Part shown: positions 12,051-23,718 of the stretch, in pieces
How positions within the stretch are numbered: the stretch's first letter is position 1
Layout of the letters: every line of letters starts with the position of its first letter
Source of the DNA: Harmothoe impar
Lineage: Eukaryota > Annelida > Polychaeta > Phyllodocida > Polynoidae
DNA: 64,000 bases
Assembly (NCBI GenBank): GCA_947462335.1
Contig: OX381714.1
Coordinates: forward strand, 33,442,025-33,506,024
Reading direction: 5' to 3'
Made by a program: the position numbers and the translations under genes
Notes under the pieces: model-generated
Told to the model about the DNA's origin: nothing
The model's input: only the letters and a program-made list of their open reading frames with translations
Databases searched by the model: none

Positions 12051-12905
12051 GGAGCAGTCCAAGCGCCTCACCAGTAACTGCTATAGTGTGTTTGGGTGTA
12101 GCTGCAGAACGTAATCATAATGCTGTACAGTAACTGATATAGTGTGTCCATGAGTAGCTGCAGAACATAATGCTGTACAGTAACTGATATAGTGTGTTTA
12201 GGTGTAGCTGCATAACATAATGCTGTACAGTAACTGCTAAAGTGTGTTAAGGCGTAGCTGCAGAACATAATGCTGTACAGTAACTGCTATAGTGTGTCTA
12301 GGAGTAGCTGCAGAACTCAATGCTGTGTAGTAACTGCTGTAGTGTGTACATGAGTAGCTGCAGAACTTAATGCTGTACAGTAACTGATATAGTGTGTCCA
12401 TGAGTAGCTGCAGAACATAATGCTGTACAGTAACTGATATAGTGTGTTAAGGCGTAGCTGCATAACATAATGCTGTACAGTAACTGATATAGTGTGTTAA
12501 GGCGTAGCTGCATAACATAATGCTGTACGGTAACTGCTAAAGTGTGTTAAGGCGTAGCTGCAGAACATAATGCTGTACAGTAACTGATATATTGTGTCCA
12601 TGAGTAGCTGCAGAACTTAATGCTGTGTAGTAACTGCTGTAGTGTGTTTGGGTGTAGCTGCAGAACATGATGCTGTACAGTAACTGCTGTAGTGTGTCTA
12701 GGAGTATCTGCAGAACAAATTGATGTACAGTAACTGCTGTAGTGTGTCTAGGAGTATCTGCAGAACAAATTGATGTACAGTAACTGCTGTAGTGTGTCTA
12801 GGAGTATCTGCAGAACATAATGCTGTACAGTAACTGCTGTAGTGTGTCCAGGAGTATCTGCAGAACATAATGCTGTACATTACTGCTGTAGTGTGTCTAG
12901 GAGTA
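12051..12905. repeat. 50-bp tandem repeat, about 17 copies
   Basis: The unit contains TAACTGCTATAGTGTGTCTA, then GGAGTAGCTGCAGAACATAA, then TGCTGTACAG. Variants (TTAAGGCG, CCATGAG, CTAGGAG) cluster along the array, showing local homogenisation. Minus-strand open frames here are periodic shadows. Confidence 0.92.
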
Positions 12906-13073
12906 TTGCTGTCTTAGTTACTCACTGGTAATTCTTTTTTTGTGTGAGTAGTTGTCCCGGTGATGGGTGTAGTGTTATCTTTAACAAATATTGAAGGGTA
13001 ATTATTTAAACCAAACCCCCAAATGATAAGTTGCTACGGGTCTATTGAGAAGCTCGGCGCCACCTACCATTGA

Positions 13074-14176
13074 GGGAACGTTCACAAATGACGTCCCCTG
13101 CTAGGGGGTGGGTGGGTCTTTGGGTTTAGTGACGAAAAGTGACATGGGGGTGGGGGGGTCTCAGGCTCTGTGTGACATCACCTTTTCAACTCCAGACATA
13201 TTTATCAATAAAAATGACAATATGTAGTATAGATAACAATTTAAAGAAAATGACTAATTGGGATAAGGGAATTCCCCTGATATTGTACATATCAGTGTTA
13301 AAGCTGATGTCAATGTAACAGTATCTCAGCTATCTAGCTGGAATGGCAACTAATTGGCTATTGTCACACGGTTCAGAAAGTGACCTGGACTAGTACTAGT
13401 CCTCAATATATACTGTAAACGTACATATTCTCACGTGTACACATTTTCGCGATTTTGCTAAAAAGCGCATTTTCGAGAGTATTTAGATTCGCGATTTTTG
13501 GAATATGGTAGTAGTATAACTATATTGGACAAATATTCACTCTGTACATATTTTTCTGATTTAAAAAAAAACGCGAAAATCGCGAAAACATGTACAGCGC
13601 GAAAAATATCTGCGTTTACAGTATGTATTATGCTACAACTGGACAAATATGACTTTGTCTCACCAAAGTGATGCAGGTGCAAACAGTGACGTATTTGACC
13701 TGGTGACATCTGACCAGTGCCTAGCACTTGTATCTACGGTGACAGATATCTCAATGTAACACTTTATAACTACAATGTATGTATCAAGGACAAGGATAAC
13801 TTCAAACTTTGGGCTATTCTGAGATTGCCCATCAAATATGTTGACCGGTCAAAAACGTGAACCGGTCTCATACAATACATCACCATTTGCACCTGCATCA
13901 CTTTCATGAGCCAGTGACAGATATCAATTATATCAGAATTTAGAGGTTATTCAGGTATTAGTATGTACATTTATGAATGATTAGATTGCACCCTCATGTA
14001 TATATTAAGTTCAACTGTGTAAGACCATGCATTTAAGCTGGTAGGGGGGGGGTCTTCAAAATTAGTGACGTCTTTCTTAAGGGGGGTTATTGCTGGTAGG
14101 TGACAAAAGGTGACAAGGGGGTGGGGGGGTTCTGAAAATGACCCTAAAAAAGGTGACGTCATTTGTGAATGTTCCC
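13074..14176. mobile_element. GGGAACGTTCACAAATGACG family, copy 1
   Basis: The terminal inverted repeats read GGGAACGTTCACAAATGACG at the left and, at the right, TGACGTCATTTGTGAATGTTCCC with inward G-rich arms (GGTGGGTGGGTCTT and AAGGGGGTGGGGGGGT). One flank gives TGA on both sides, a possible 3-bp duplication. The copy carries a younger insertion at 13,411-13,623 that copy 2 (33,375) lacks. No transposase frame. Confidence 0.8.
13411..13623. mobile_element. TACTGTAAACG MITE, nested
   Basis: 213 bp with inverted ends TACTGTAAACG and CGTTTACAGTA and a GCGATTTT/AAAATCGC-rich interior. It interrupts copy 1 of the GGGAACG family. The aligned site in copy 2 is uninterrupted, which fixes the order of insertion. 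A second member lies at 52,045-52,258. TA at each edge is compatible with a TA target site. Confidence 0.8.
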
Positions 14177-14448
14177 TGAAAGATGAAACGCTTGCCCCAG
14201 TAATAGTCTGAGCTGAGCGAGGACCGGCTTTCTAAGTTTCTAGGCCTTACAATATAGACGATTACACCTCTGTACGTTGTGTGTGGAGTTAGTTATCTGA
14301 TGGTAATACCAGGCAGAAATAACTTAAATTCACCTTTGAAGGTACACGAGTAGAAATCCACAAGCAAAATGAATCTCCTGGTTGTTGAGACAAGACAGTT
14401 AGTGATGCATGGTCCTACGTCACTTACAGTAGAGTTATTGAACTCTTT

Positions 14449-14675
14449 GAAGACGGCATCTCGTTAAAATATGACATTTGTCGTCATGAGGCACCAAGGC
14501 AGTCCCAGCAGATGACTCACTGGTGCATCATGCCGACCCGTTTGGGGTGCATCAACCCCGAAGCGTCAGCATGATGCTTGGATCCAGCAATGGCGAGTTA
14601 TCCACCAGGGCTGCATTCATGCATCTTACACCTGGTTGTCATGATACATGAATGTATTATGCCGTCCTTAAAGGG
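14449..14675. mobile_element. TTAA-type CCCTTTAAGG MITE, degraded
   Basis: Ends CTCTTTGAAGACGGCAT and GCCGTCCTTAAAGGG. The interior has the family's hallmark palindromic motifs, GTCGTCATGAGGCACC and TGGTGCATCATGCCGACCC. Close to the copy at 63,173. Confidence 0.7.
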
Positions 14676-15975
14676 TTGTAATCTGTGCCGTGGCCATTAA
14701 CCATGAACCAGCTATCTCCCGTTACCTCACATTACAAAACACGATCTTACCTCATCCAGTGACAAGGCCATTTAAGGATTTAGTCAGGAATAGGTTATAT
14801 ATTGGAAAATTATGCCATGAGATTACACCCTACTTACACTTGGAGTAAGGTTTAGTATGAAACACTTTGTGTTTGTGTCCAGAAAACACCATTTCATTTG
14901 TGAGTACACTCGTGTCATGTATCACAGTTCCACTAGAACCTCTATTATAGGGGATGACTTAGTTGAAAATGATTGATAGGCTTGGTGAACAGGTTCTTTA
15001 GACTGTAATTAAATATGCACCATCCCTCTGAAGTAATGTTTCATCGAATGAAGCCAATTAGCTGTAATTAAGTCTGTCCTAGAACTACTCACTCACCGAC
15101 CCACTCACCCAGTTATACTGTAATAAAGAGCAAGATAATGACATGAACAAATGTTTAGAACCAAATAAGCTATACTTTATCCCCACCTCTTAGCGAAGAG
15201 GGATTTGGTGAAATCATGTGTTACATTTTCAAACTTGTACTGAGTTGATACAGTGTGATCATCAGGTGTATTTTCCTGTGGTGTATCGTAGGAAGGGTTC
15301 AAGTGCTAATAAGCCTGATGCACCGTTTACATAGTTCACCTAGACATTAAATACGATAATGGCAAGGTAGAGGACATAGATCATGTAACTCTTGAAAACT
15401 GATAAAAAGATAACAAAATCCAGAGAAAATGTTTATTGGCTTTGGGACCTTGTCCCCAAAGCCATTTGCACCACTGACCACAGTGTCGCTTTTTCGACAA
15501 GAAAAGACTAGCATAGGCCCCCTTGTTCATTGTTAGATATAGCCCTAGCTGGCCCTTAAACCTTGCCTAGGACTGGTATCCCCATGTGTCCTTGTAGGCA
15601 TGTGCAAGACTAATTTATCCTAGATCTGGTTTTCAGTTACTACATGTAGAACCAATGTACCTTGTGGTAAGGCCTAGACATCTTGTGAACAGCCATATTT
15701 TGAGTTCTCTAATGTGGCTGTCAATGGCAAGGATAGGTACCAGCCTAATAACTATTGACTCCTATGTCAAGCCAAGCTGTCAATGTCAATGCCAATTCCC
15801 ATACTATGCACATACAGGACCTATACTAGAAGTTGAGTGGGTCCAGGGTGGCTCTTGAAATCACTCAAGCCCGCCCAAAGACAAACTGTGAAGTCCAACA
15901 TAATTACCCCTCGCCCACCCCACACACACATGCACCAACCCTGAAATAAAAGTTTACAGTCTTTAAAGTTAGGCC
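14676..15975. other. unique AT-rich DNA, no gene seen
   Basis: No repeat family or convincing exon. On the minus strand near 15,130 a good acceptor is followed 9 bases later by a donor, which would be a 9-base microexon at most. Confidence 0.4.
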
Positions 15976-16252
15976 ATCACATGTCCTCCTTGTGCCCCCC
16001 TCCTCCTCCCTGTGCCTCCCTGTGCCCTCTCCTCCTCCTCCTGCCTCTGCCCTCTCCTCCTCCTCCCTCCTTTCTCTGCCCTCTCCTCCCTGTGCCCTCT
16101 CTTCCTCCCTCTGCCCTCTCCTCCTTCCTATGCCCCCTCCTACTACCCCATCTACCCCTCCCCCCCGACTCTACCCCATTTTCCTCCTTCCTGTTACCTT
16201 CTCCTCCCTCTGCCTTCCCTCCTTCTGCCCCCTCCTCCTCCCTCTGACTGTC
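15976..16252. repeat. polypyrimidine tract
   Basis: About 275 bases that are almost entirely C and T on the plus strand (CTCCTCCTCCTGCCTCTGCC-like), abutting the second locus of the 128-bp repeat. The three open plus-strand frames here are compositional. Confidence 0.9.
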
Positions 16253-16770
16253 AAGATGGCCACCAAAAACTCAAGATTGTCTGATTTCCTTGTGTGATAC
16301 ATCGATAGTAGGGTTTTCTGGGATGTAGAATCCATTTTCAGGCTCACAATTCCAATCCGAGAAATTTCCAAGATGGATGCCAAGATGGCCACCAAAAACT
16401 CAAGGTTGTCTGATTTCCTTGTGTGATACATCGATAGTAGGGTTTCCTGGGATATAGAATCCATTTTCAGGCTCAGATTTTCAATCCGAAAAATTTCCAA
16501 GATGGCTGCCAAGATGGCCACCAAAAACTAAAGATTGTCTGATTTCCTTGTGTGATACATGGATAGTAGGGTTTTCTGGGATGTAGAATCCATTTTCAGG
16601 CTCAGATTTTCAATCCGAGAAATTTCCAAGATGGCTGCCAAGATGGCCACCAAAAACTCAAGATTGTCTGATTTCCTTGTATGACACATGTATAATAGGG
16701 TTTTCTGGGGTGTAGAATCCATTTGTAGGCTACGATTTTTGATCCAGCTAATTTTCAAGATGGCTGCCAA
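16253..16770. repeat. 128-bp tandem repeat, 4 copies (family A, locus 2)
   Basis: The same unit as at 6010-6540 (CCAAGATGGCTGCCAAGATG, then TTGTCTGATTTCCTTGTGTG), spaced about 129 bp. Here the second half of the unit differs (GGGTTTTCTGGGATGTAGAA), so the two loci have been homogenised separately. Confidence 0.9.
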
Positions 16771-17169
16771 GATGGTATTTGCATAGGCATCAATGGAGTT
16801 GCATTGGTACCTATTTGTTTCCATTGGCACATATTGGATTCTATTGTTATACCAGCTCCAGTAAAACCAGTAAAATTTCAAAAATATTTAGGGAAGTGCA
16901 TGTAATTAACTGACCATGCAGTCAGTGATGCAGTGTTGCTGCAAACCATCAAACATAAATTGCATAAGAACCCCAGAAACACCAAAAATTATAAATCTAT
17001 GCCCCCTCGTTTTCTCACCTGTAGTTCATAACAATCCTATAAAACCCAAAGCCACTACGGCTTTGCCGTAAAATCCTTGAATTTGTCCCCTTGTTGATAC
17101 TTGACATGAATCATGCATGTACGTTACATGTTAACATATTAACCTCTATTATATGCATCATACGGGACT

Positions 17170-17660
17170 GCCAACCGGGACTGCATGTAGCTGACTCTAT
17201 CCTACATGTACAACAGGACTGACCACCGTGACTGTAGCCCACTCTATCCTACATGTACAACAGGACTGACCACCGTGACTGTAGCCCACTCTATCCTACA
17301 TGTACAACAGGACTGAACACCGTGACTGTAGCCCACTCTATCCTACATGTACAACAGGACTGAACACCGTGACTGTAGCCCACTCTATCCTACATGTACA
17401 ACAGGACTGACCACCGTGACTGTAGCCCACTCTATCCTACATGTACAACAGGACTGAACACCGTGACTGTAGCCCACTCTATCCTACATGTACAACAGGA
17501 CTGAACACCGTGACTGTAGCCCACTCTATCCTACATGTACAACAGGACTGAACACCGTGACTGCAGCCCACTCTATCCTACACGTATAACTGAACACAGT
17601 GACTATAGCCGACTATCCTACATGTAAAACAGGACTGAACACCATTACTGCAGCCCTCAT
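17170..17660. repeat. 47-bp tandem repeat, about 10 copies
   Basis: The unit contains GACTGTAGCCCACTCTATCC, then TACATGTACAACAGGACTGA. Central copies are nearly identical, differing only at CCACC against ACACC. End copies are diverged. Confidence 0.9.
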
Positions 17661-17844
17661 TAGTTAGTAATGAATACTGCAGGGGCCCTGTCACACAGTC
17701 ACAAAGATACCCCTCCCCTTACACTCTCTCTCACACACACACCAATGATACTCTTTTCTCTGATCTAACTGATGGGGACAGGAGAAGGTAACCTACCAAG
17801 AGAACATGGGGGGGGGGGGCGGCGGAGAGGTAGTGGTACAACCG

Positions 17845-18004
17845 AACCCCAGTGCGGGTTATAGTGTTTGTCTGAACTCAGGGTGCGGGTTATATGTGAG
17901 GTTTGAGAAGTATATTAGAGCACTGAAGTACCCATAATCAGACCCCAGAGCGTGTTATACCAGTCTTGGTGTGTGTTTAATAAATGCAAGGTTTTACGGG
18001 GTAT
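17845..18004. mobile_element. ACCGTAAAACCTCG family fragment
   Basis: The sequence runs with repeated GTGCGGGTTATA motifs and ends AAGGTTTTACGGGGT, matching one end of the family whose fuller member follows at 18,037. Probably a truncated or divergent copy. Confidence 0.5.
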
Positions 18005-18036
18005 CAATGAAATGTGGCATATATGGTGAGGTATGT

Positions 18037-18261
18037 ACCGTAAAACCTCGCGTATAAGCCGCGGCTAGTACGCGGATCAGATCGCCAGTGCGGCTTATAT
18101 GATCGACACAGGATCAGGGTGCGGCTTTTACGCGAGTTTTTGCTATTATAATACAATACAAAAGTCACCATAATCAGATCGCTGGTGCAGCTTATAGAAT
18201 CGCCCTTTAGTCGGTGTGCGGCTTATACACGAGTTAGGCTTATACGCGAGGTTTTACGGTA
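18037..18261. mobile_element. ACCGTAAAACCTCG MITE
   Basis: 225 bp with near-perfect inverted ends TACCGTAAAACCTCGCGTAT and ACGCGAGGTTTTACGGTA. The inner sequence repeats GTGCGGCTTATA in both orientations. It is one of at least six members or fragments in the window, at 19,732, 23,550, 36,853, 51,835 and possibly 61,970. Confidence 0.85.
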
Positions 18262-18425
18262 AGGCGTACACCAGTATACAGGAGGCAGGTGGGAAGTGTG
18301 TCAGGGGTGAGGGGTGAGGGGTCAGTAGGAGGTGTGTACAGGGGTGAGAGGCTAACATGACATGCTACCACACACTCACACACACACAGGGGAGGGGGTG
18401 AGGTCACCCATCCCCCTGCAGTTAC

Positions 18426-18493
18426 CTGCTCATAAATGTGTCTGCTGCATGTACAACTACCCCTTATACCCACACTACAAGTACTCTCTCTAA
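18426..18493 (-). CDS. candidate Cys-containing exon, minus strand
   Basis: A 68-base segment between TGCCTCCAG and ATGAGCAG|GTAACT. It reads RESTCSVGIRGSCTCSRHIY then EQ, with three closely spaced cysteines, and ends in phase 0. The acceptor choice is uncertain because several AGs precede it. Function unknown. It could be intronic noise. Confidence 0.22.
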
Positions 18494-19731
18494 CTGGAGG
18501 CACTTTACTATCTCAAGTGGCAACGGGTGGAATTCCACCTCCTCTTTCACGGAGAAATGATAAAAGTTTCCCCAGGCCAATACCACAGCAGTTAATGTTC
18601 CGCCTTTTAATAATGAAATCTAAAGGCAGAAAGGGTATTTTTTGTATTGATAGGGGCATTCCATTTAATTTCAAGACATTCCCTTCAATTTATGAGGACA
18701 TTACATTTACTTTATAGAGACATTTATAGGGGGCTTTATGTAATGTCTACGTGGGCAATAAGTATCAAATGCAGGAAGTAGGGACTCCAGCATGTTTCTA
18801 TATTGTATGATATACCATGCATTCTCTCTTATTACCCGCATCTTGCATCATTTATCAATCTTAAAATCTGATCTTGTACAATCATTCAGTCATTGTGTAA
18901 ATACCACACAGTTGTTTTCAGTACTCTATCAGAATGAAGGCTTGGCCCTCTCCTCCTTATCTCGTATGTGAAGGACCATCTTATCAAACTAGGCAAGTGT
19001 AAAGATATTGACTAGAAAAAATATTTCGGTTAGATCCAGAGAGCAAGCAATCTAAAGCTCAACGTTAATAACTGTTTGAGACAGAGCACCGCAGCAGTCT
19101 AAATGGCATTGGCAATTATAATATGCAGTACATATTGGGGCAACCTGAAGCTGAAAATAACTTAAGTCGATGTAGCTCAAATTAGATAACATACGGAGTT
19201 AGATATAGTTCTATACGAGAGCGTTGATATATACGTTGCCCTCTCTTCAGGTCCCAAGTCACCGGTCTATTGTTACAACATAGGCACTTTTTTTCCAGCA
19301 AAAAAAAAAGATTTCAGGAGAGATCCTTTATACTTAGAGCAAAATTCCAAAAGAAATAACCAAGGGATCTACCGTAGTGGTCAAGGTGGCCCCTTCTCCT
19401 CTTAGTATACATGTATATGTGTTGCTGTTTGGAACATGGCATAGATATACACAGTATAAGGCTACTGTATGCATGTAGGTATAATTGCTGTACCATGCAT
19501 GTGTGAGCACGGCTTATCAGTGCATTCTGCACACTGTGTGGGTGGGAGGCAGTTTATTAGATAGCTCCCTGTGTGTGTGTGTGGGGGGGGGGGGTGCATG
19601 CTGCCACACTGACCCGTTTCACTGCCCCACTTAGCATGCACCAGGAGGAGTGTACAGGAGGAGCAGACAGAGGCCAGACACCTCCCCCTCCTCCTGCTGC
19701 TGTAAATCTTATACCACTGTATAGGCCTACT
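18494..19731. other. unique DNA, no gene seen
   Basis: AT-rich sequence with no array or MITE. A run of 12 G lies at about 19,582. Minor open frames exist on both strands without splice support. Confidence 0.4.
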
Positions 19732-20130
19732 ACCGTAAAACCTCGCGGATAAGCCGAACTCGCGTATTAGCCGCATCCCTAACTTTATGGAATCAAGTAA
19801 TCAAACACCCTGACTTAAGTTAAGACCGATCCTATAAGCCACAGTGGCAATCTGATTATGGTGACTTTTGTACTGTATTATCATATAGCAAAAACTCGCT
19901 TATAAGCCGCACCCTGACTCTGTGCCGATTCTATAAGCCGCACTGGCGATCTGACTCGTGTATTAGTCGCGGCTTCTACACGAGGTATTACAGTATCGCG
20001 ACTTTAGTACTATCGTATACATATAAACACTCTGGTTGTAGCCGCACATTCACTTTGTCCTAATCCTACAACCTGATCTGGTGATCTGACTTGCGTACTA
20101 GCCACGGCCTATACGCGAGGTTTTACGGTA
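19732..20130. mobile_element. ACCGTAAAACCTCG MITE, composite copy
   Basis: Begins TACCGTAAAACCTCGCGGAT and ends ACGCGAGGTTTTACGGTA. An internal near-terminal sequence (CGAGGTATTACAGTA at about 19,980) suggests two partial copies joined end to end. The interior carries the family's TATAAGCCGCACTGGCGATC motif. Confidence 0.75.
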
Positions 20131-22855
20131 CTGCTCTGTTACCCCCCCCCCCCCTCCTACACACACATTATCTCCCACCCTAACCCCCTCCCACCCCTAC
20201 ACCTGCGACTACGGAATATTACTGCACTGACTTGTGCTATTTCGTACAGGTATTACACACCCCCTACAGCCTCACATGGAATATTACTGCACCCAGTTGG
20301 TCTATATAGGGCCTGGTCTGCTACCCAGTGGTATAGTATAATCATGACAATACATGTAGTAGTTTGTCAGTGATGCATTCATGCAGGGCCGGAACTAGTC
20401 TTGTCCCAGTGCGGTGGGTAATGGCATAGTCGGGTGGCCCTAGACCCCTAAATTCTATATGGCGACATACGCATTTTTGGGGCTTAGTGACATGGGGCAG
20501 GAGGAAAAAATAAACAGTAACATGGGACATGGGACATGTCTTAAAATCAATATGGCGACATGAGCATTTCTTAAAATCGACATGGCCACATAAGCAATTC
20601 TTAAAATCGACAAGGGACATGGGGACTCCCCATGGAGGGCCCCAGACGTAGCTCCCGCGCCTCACTCTCTTGACGCAGGCAGATGTGCCACTGGAATGTC
20701 ACTGTGTGATGAGCTATGCAACAATCCCGTGAATGGCATGTAGACTGTGTCCACAAGGTCCTGGTAAGGCATCGAAGTCTTCTCCGTCAGTGTATGGGGA
20801 AACGGCAGTGACTCATGAACTATCAAATCGACCCTGAAATAGCCCCAAATTACTTTAAATATAAATATTTTCTCAAAATTGGATAAACATTTCTAGGCTC
20901 GGCCCTGCTTTGCTAGGTAGAGTCGGGTAACCTGAAACACACCTCTTTTTTTGGCCTGGACCTGATATAGCACTATACGGATTTAATGACATTTACAGGT
21001 ACATATACACATCACAATGTTGAGGGTGAATATAAAGGGCGACGTGAGGTTGGGTGACCCCCTGCCTAAACTAGACCCCTAACTTGGATGGATCATATAT
21101 TGAACCCCCACGCATGGGGTCTGATTTTGTCCACTTTAGTTTGTCCACTTTAGTACTGTACTAGTGTAGTTACTTTTAAAACCCCTAGTATAAGCGTCTA
21201 TATTGGAGTAGTGGTTGTATTGGAGGGAGCTTACTGTATCATTGAGAATGCATTAACTGTCAATTGTCCATTGAGCTCCCCTCTCCACTAGATAACTGAT
21301 GATAAGGAATGATTGATTGGTGTAAAAATTGAATGCCCAACTAAATAAGTAGGGTTCAGCATTTTAGTGTGCATACATACACTGTAATAAATCACCCTTC
21401 TTATCACCATGTTTGATCACGCTACCATCAACTGGCCTACATTTTTTATCAATTTTATTAAGAGCGTTAAGAGCTAATTTGGGGTCAATTTTATTTTTCA
21501 GTTGCACAATGTATTTGTGTTCATAATGAGTTTGTATCTTTTTGAAACCTTCTGATACTTACAAATGCATAAAATATAGGTCAATATAGCTCAGATGATA
21601 AAAGAGAAATATATGCTGATGTACAAACTCTCTTTTTTACTTGTATACATTATAAATGTATCGACTAAATTGTAACACAATCATCCTAAACCAACAGGTG
21701 ACACAGAACCTATCATTTCTCTTAAAATAAAAAACTTATAGATACAACCTGTAGACTTTTTGAATGAGATACCTATATTGTTCATTTATTGAATTAAGAT
21801 CACTTCAGAAATCTACATCTACACACAATCAGGACATTGACTACCAATCTATTACTATGATGTATCCTTGTCCACATTCGCGCCTGATGAGACACTTAGC
21901 TTGAAACCACCAAACATATTTCTCTATGCAGAAACAAATGTATCTATAAAGTCATCATGAGTCTTAACACCAAACCTGTGATTGGAGATCAAATCCCAGT
22001 CATCAAACTCACTCTCCTAACACTTTTTAGTTTGCTGACTGTTGATTGGTCAATAGACTGCATCCAAAGCGAGGCTCTGTCTTCTGATTGGCTGAAGCCC
22101 TATTGCCATGGTTCTCTCCAGTGGATGCAAAGAGCAAACTTGCTCACTTTGTGGTAGCAATCCAACGAGTAAAGTGTCCTTTATCGTTTTCTTCAAACTC
22201 TCAACATTAGGCCTTTTGGATTAGGGATATTTCCTCATTTGATTCTTCCCAAAGGGAGTTTCCCTGCCTAATTTTGGCCGTAAGAAAAGGTTGATATCCA
22301 GTGGGATTGCCGTGAAATGATTTACCAATATATTGAGCTACAGAACTCTTCATACTAGATCCGCTCCATTAGTTATCACACTATCCAGGTTTAATCTATA
22401 ACACCATAATAGACCCGCCCACACATTGATACAACATGTGCTCAAGTGACTTCAACTTAATATCAATACATATTCGCCATGCCTTGCAAATTCAGTTTCT
22501 ACTAATCATTTATCTTCATCTCACCGATATGGCCTTTCCCAGTTATCACATACTAGTAATAATTATGGGAACATAGTTTAGATAACCTGCTGCCTTCCTG
22601 TGGTGACAATGACAGTTGATGTTTCCACCTGTTAGTATTAGACGTAGTATAGAAGGGTTGACCACCACTTGGCCTGGTTTAGAACGAGGTATAGGGACTA
22701 GCTCCTAATTCTGTAGGGTGTGCATGTAGCCATGTTATAGTGTAGAGTTAGGGGCAGACGGTGTCACACTAATAACACCAACCCATCCCAGTTTGGTCTC
22801 CAATAAACCACTAACAGTAGGCCGACCCAACGTCAACAGTTGTCAATACCGTAAA
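20131..22855. other. intergenic or intronic DNA
   Basis: A poly-C run lies near 20,140. The part 20,460-20,640 has degenerate repeats of GACATGGGGAC and TTAAAATCGACATGG that recur, diverged, at 25,310-25,540, pointing to an old dispersed repeat. A CAGGGCCGGAACTAG-type end is seen at about 20,384. From 21,400 to 22,855 the sequence is AT-rich and unique. Confidence 0.4.
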
Positions 22856-22981
22856 GGGAACGTTCACAAATTAGGGAGTAGGGGACGGGTCTTTTGCCCT
22901 GGTTAAGTGAAAAATGACCCCATGTATTTATACAGACGTATTGTCCCAAAAAGTGATGGATGTGTTTGTGTGGTGTGGTGT

Positions 22982-23012
<31 letters not shown>

Positions 23013-23063
23013 GTCTTAAGAAAATTCCCCAAAAATAGATGATGTCTTTTTTGAACATTTCCT
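22856..23063. mobile_element. GGGAACGTTCACAAAT family, short copy
   Basis: The left end is GGGAACGTTCACAAATTAGG, with an inner GGGGACGGGTCTT. At the right an 18-base G run and GATGTCTTTTTTGAACATTTCC form the opposite end. About 210 bp, far shorter than copies 1 and 2. Confidence 0.65.
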
Positions 23064-23452
23064 ACACCCGCAGCCGGGGTATAAAATGCTTGGATACCCG
23101 CTTTTGGGGTATTTTTTGGGAAAGGAAAATGCATAGACCAACTTATTCTTTTTGTCGTTGCTATAGGCCAGGGCATAGCCATAGGCTCTGGTGTGGTCTT
23201 AGGGACATTGGTTTAACTTACTAAGTTACTTGGAACATTATTAACTTGCGCTAACTTAGGACACCATCTCCCTTCCCCCCATCCATAATCTTACATCCCT
23301 TACATTGATGTTGTCCATCATTGTAATTTAATCTAATAGATTTAATCGTATTGATTAATTATATTGATAATAGCCTTAACCTTGTATTTTGATTATTTAA
23401 AACAAACTTGTTTTTTACAATGTGCTAACATTCACCCTTTGTATTATTGCAG

Positions 23453-23496
23453 GTGAGTGGCCGTTTTATGTAGAACCTGAACCTTTTATCGCCCAG
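23453..23496 (+). CDS. candidate 44-base exon with near-ideal splice signals
   Basis: The acceptor has a consensus branch site (GCTAAC), a pyrimidine tract and TTGCAG. The donor is CGCCCAG|GTAAGG. Of the three frames only one is open. It reads EWPFYVEPEPFIAQ with the first codon split (phase 1) and ends in phase 0. The exon begins GTGAGT, so the acceptor is immediately followed by a donor-like sequence. The peptide is not recognised. Confidence 0.38.
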
Positions 23497-23549
23497 GTAA
23501 GGAATGTGTCAGCGGTGATCTGTGACGTTAATATATACTTACTCACTTA

Positions 23550-23718
23550 ATAAAGCCGCACCCCGAGTGTTGGATAATCCTATAAGCCGCACTGGCTATC
23601 TGATTATGGTGACTTTTGTACTGGACTATATTAGCAAAAACGTATAAGCCGCATCCTGACTCTATGCCAATCCTATAAGCCGCGTACTAGCCGCGGCCTA
23701 TACACGAGGTTTTACGGT
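23550..23718. mobile_element. ACCGTAAAACCTCG MITE, left end lost
   Basis: Starts inside the element (AAAGCCGCACCCCGAG) and ends ACACGAGGTTTTACGGTA. It shares TATAAGCCGCACTGGCTATC with the copies at 18,037 and 19,732. Confidence 0.7.

Noticed and set aside
12051..12905. Possible CRISPR array
   Set aside because: The units are contiguous 50-bp repeats without unique spacers, in animal-type DNA.
15110..15150. 9-base microexon (YNW) on the minus strand
   Set aside because: The splice sites are good, but nine bases carry no testable coding signal.
15981..16297. Three overlapping plus-strand Ser/Pro/Leu frames
   Set aside because: Polypyrimidine tract. All frames are open at once.
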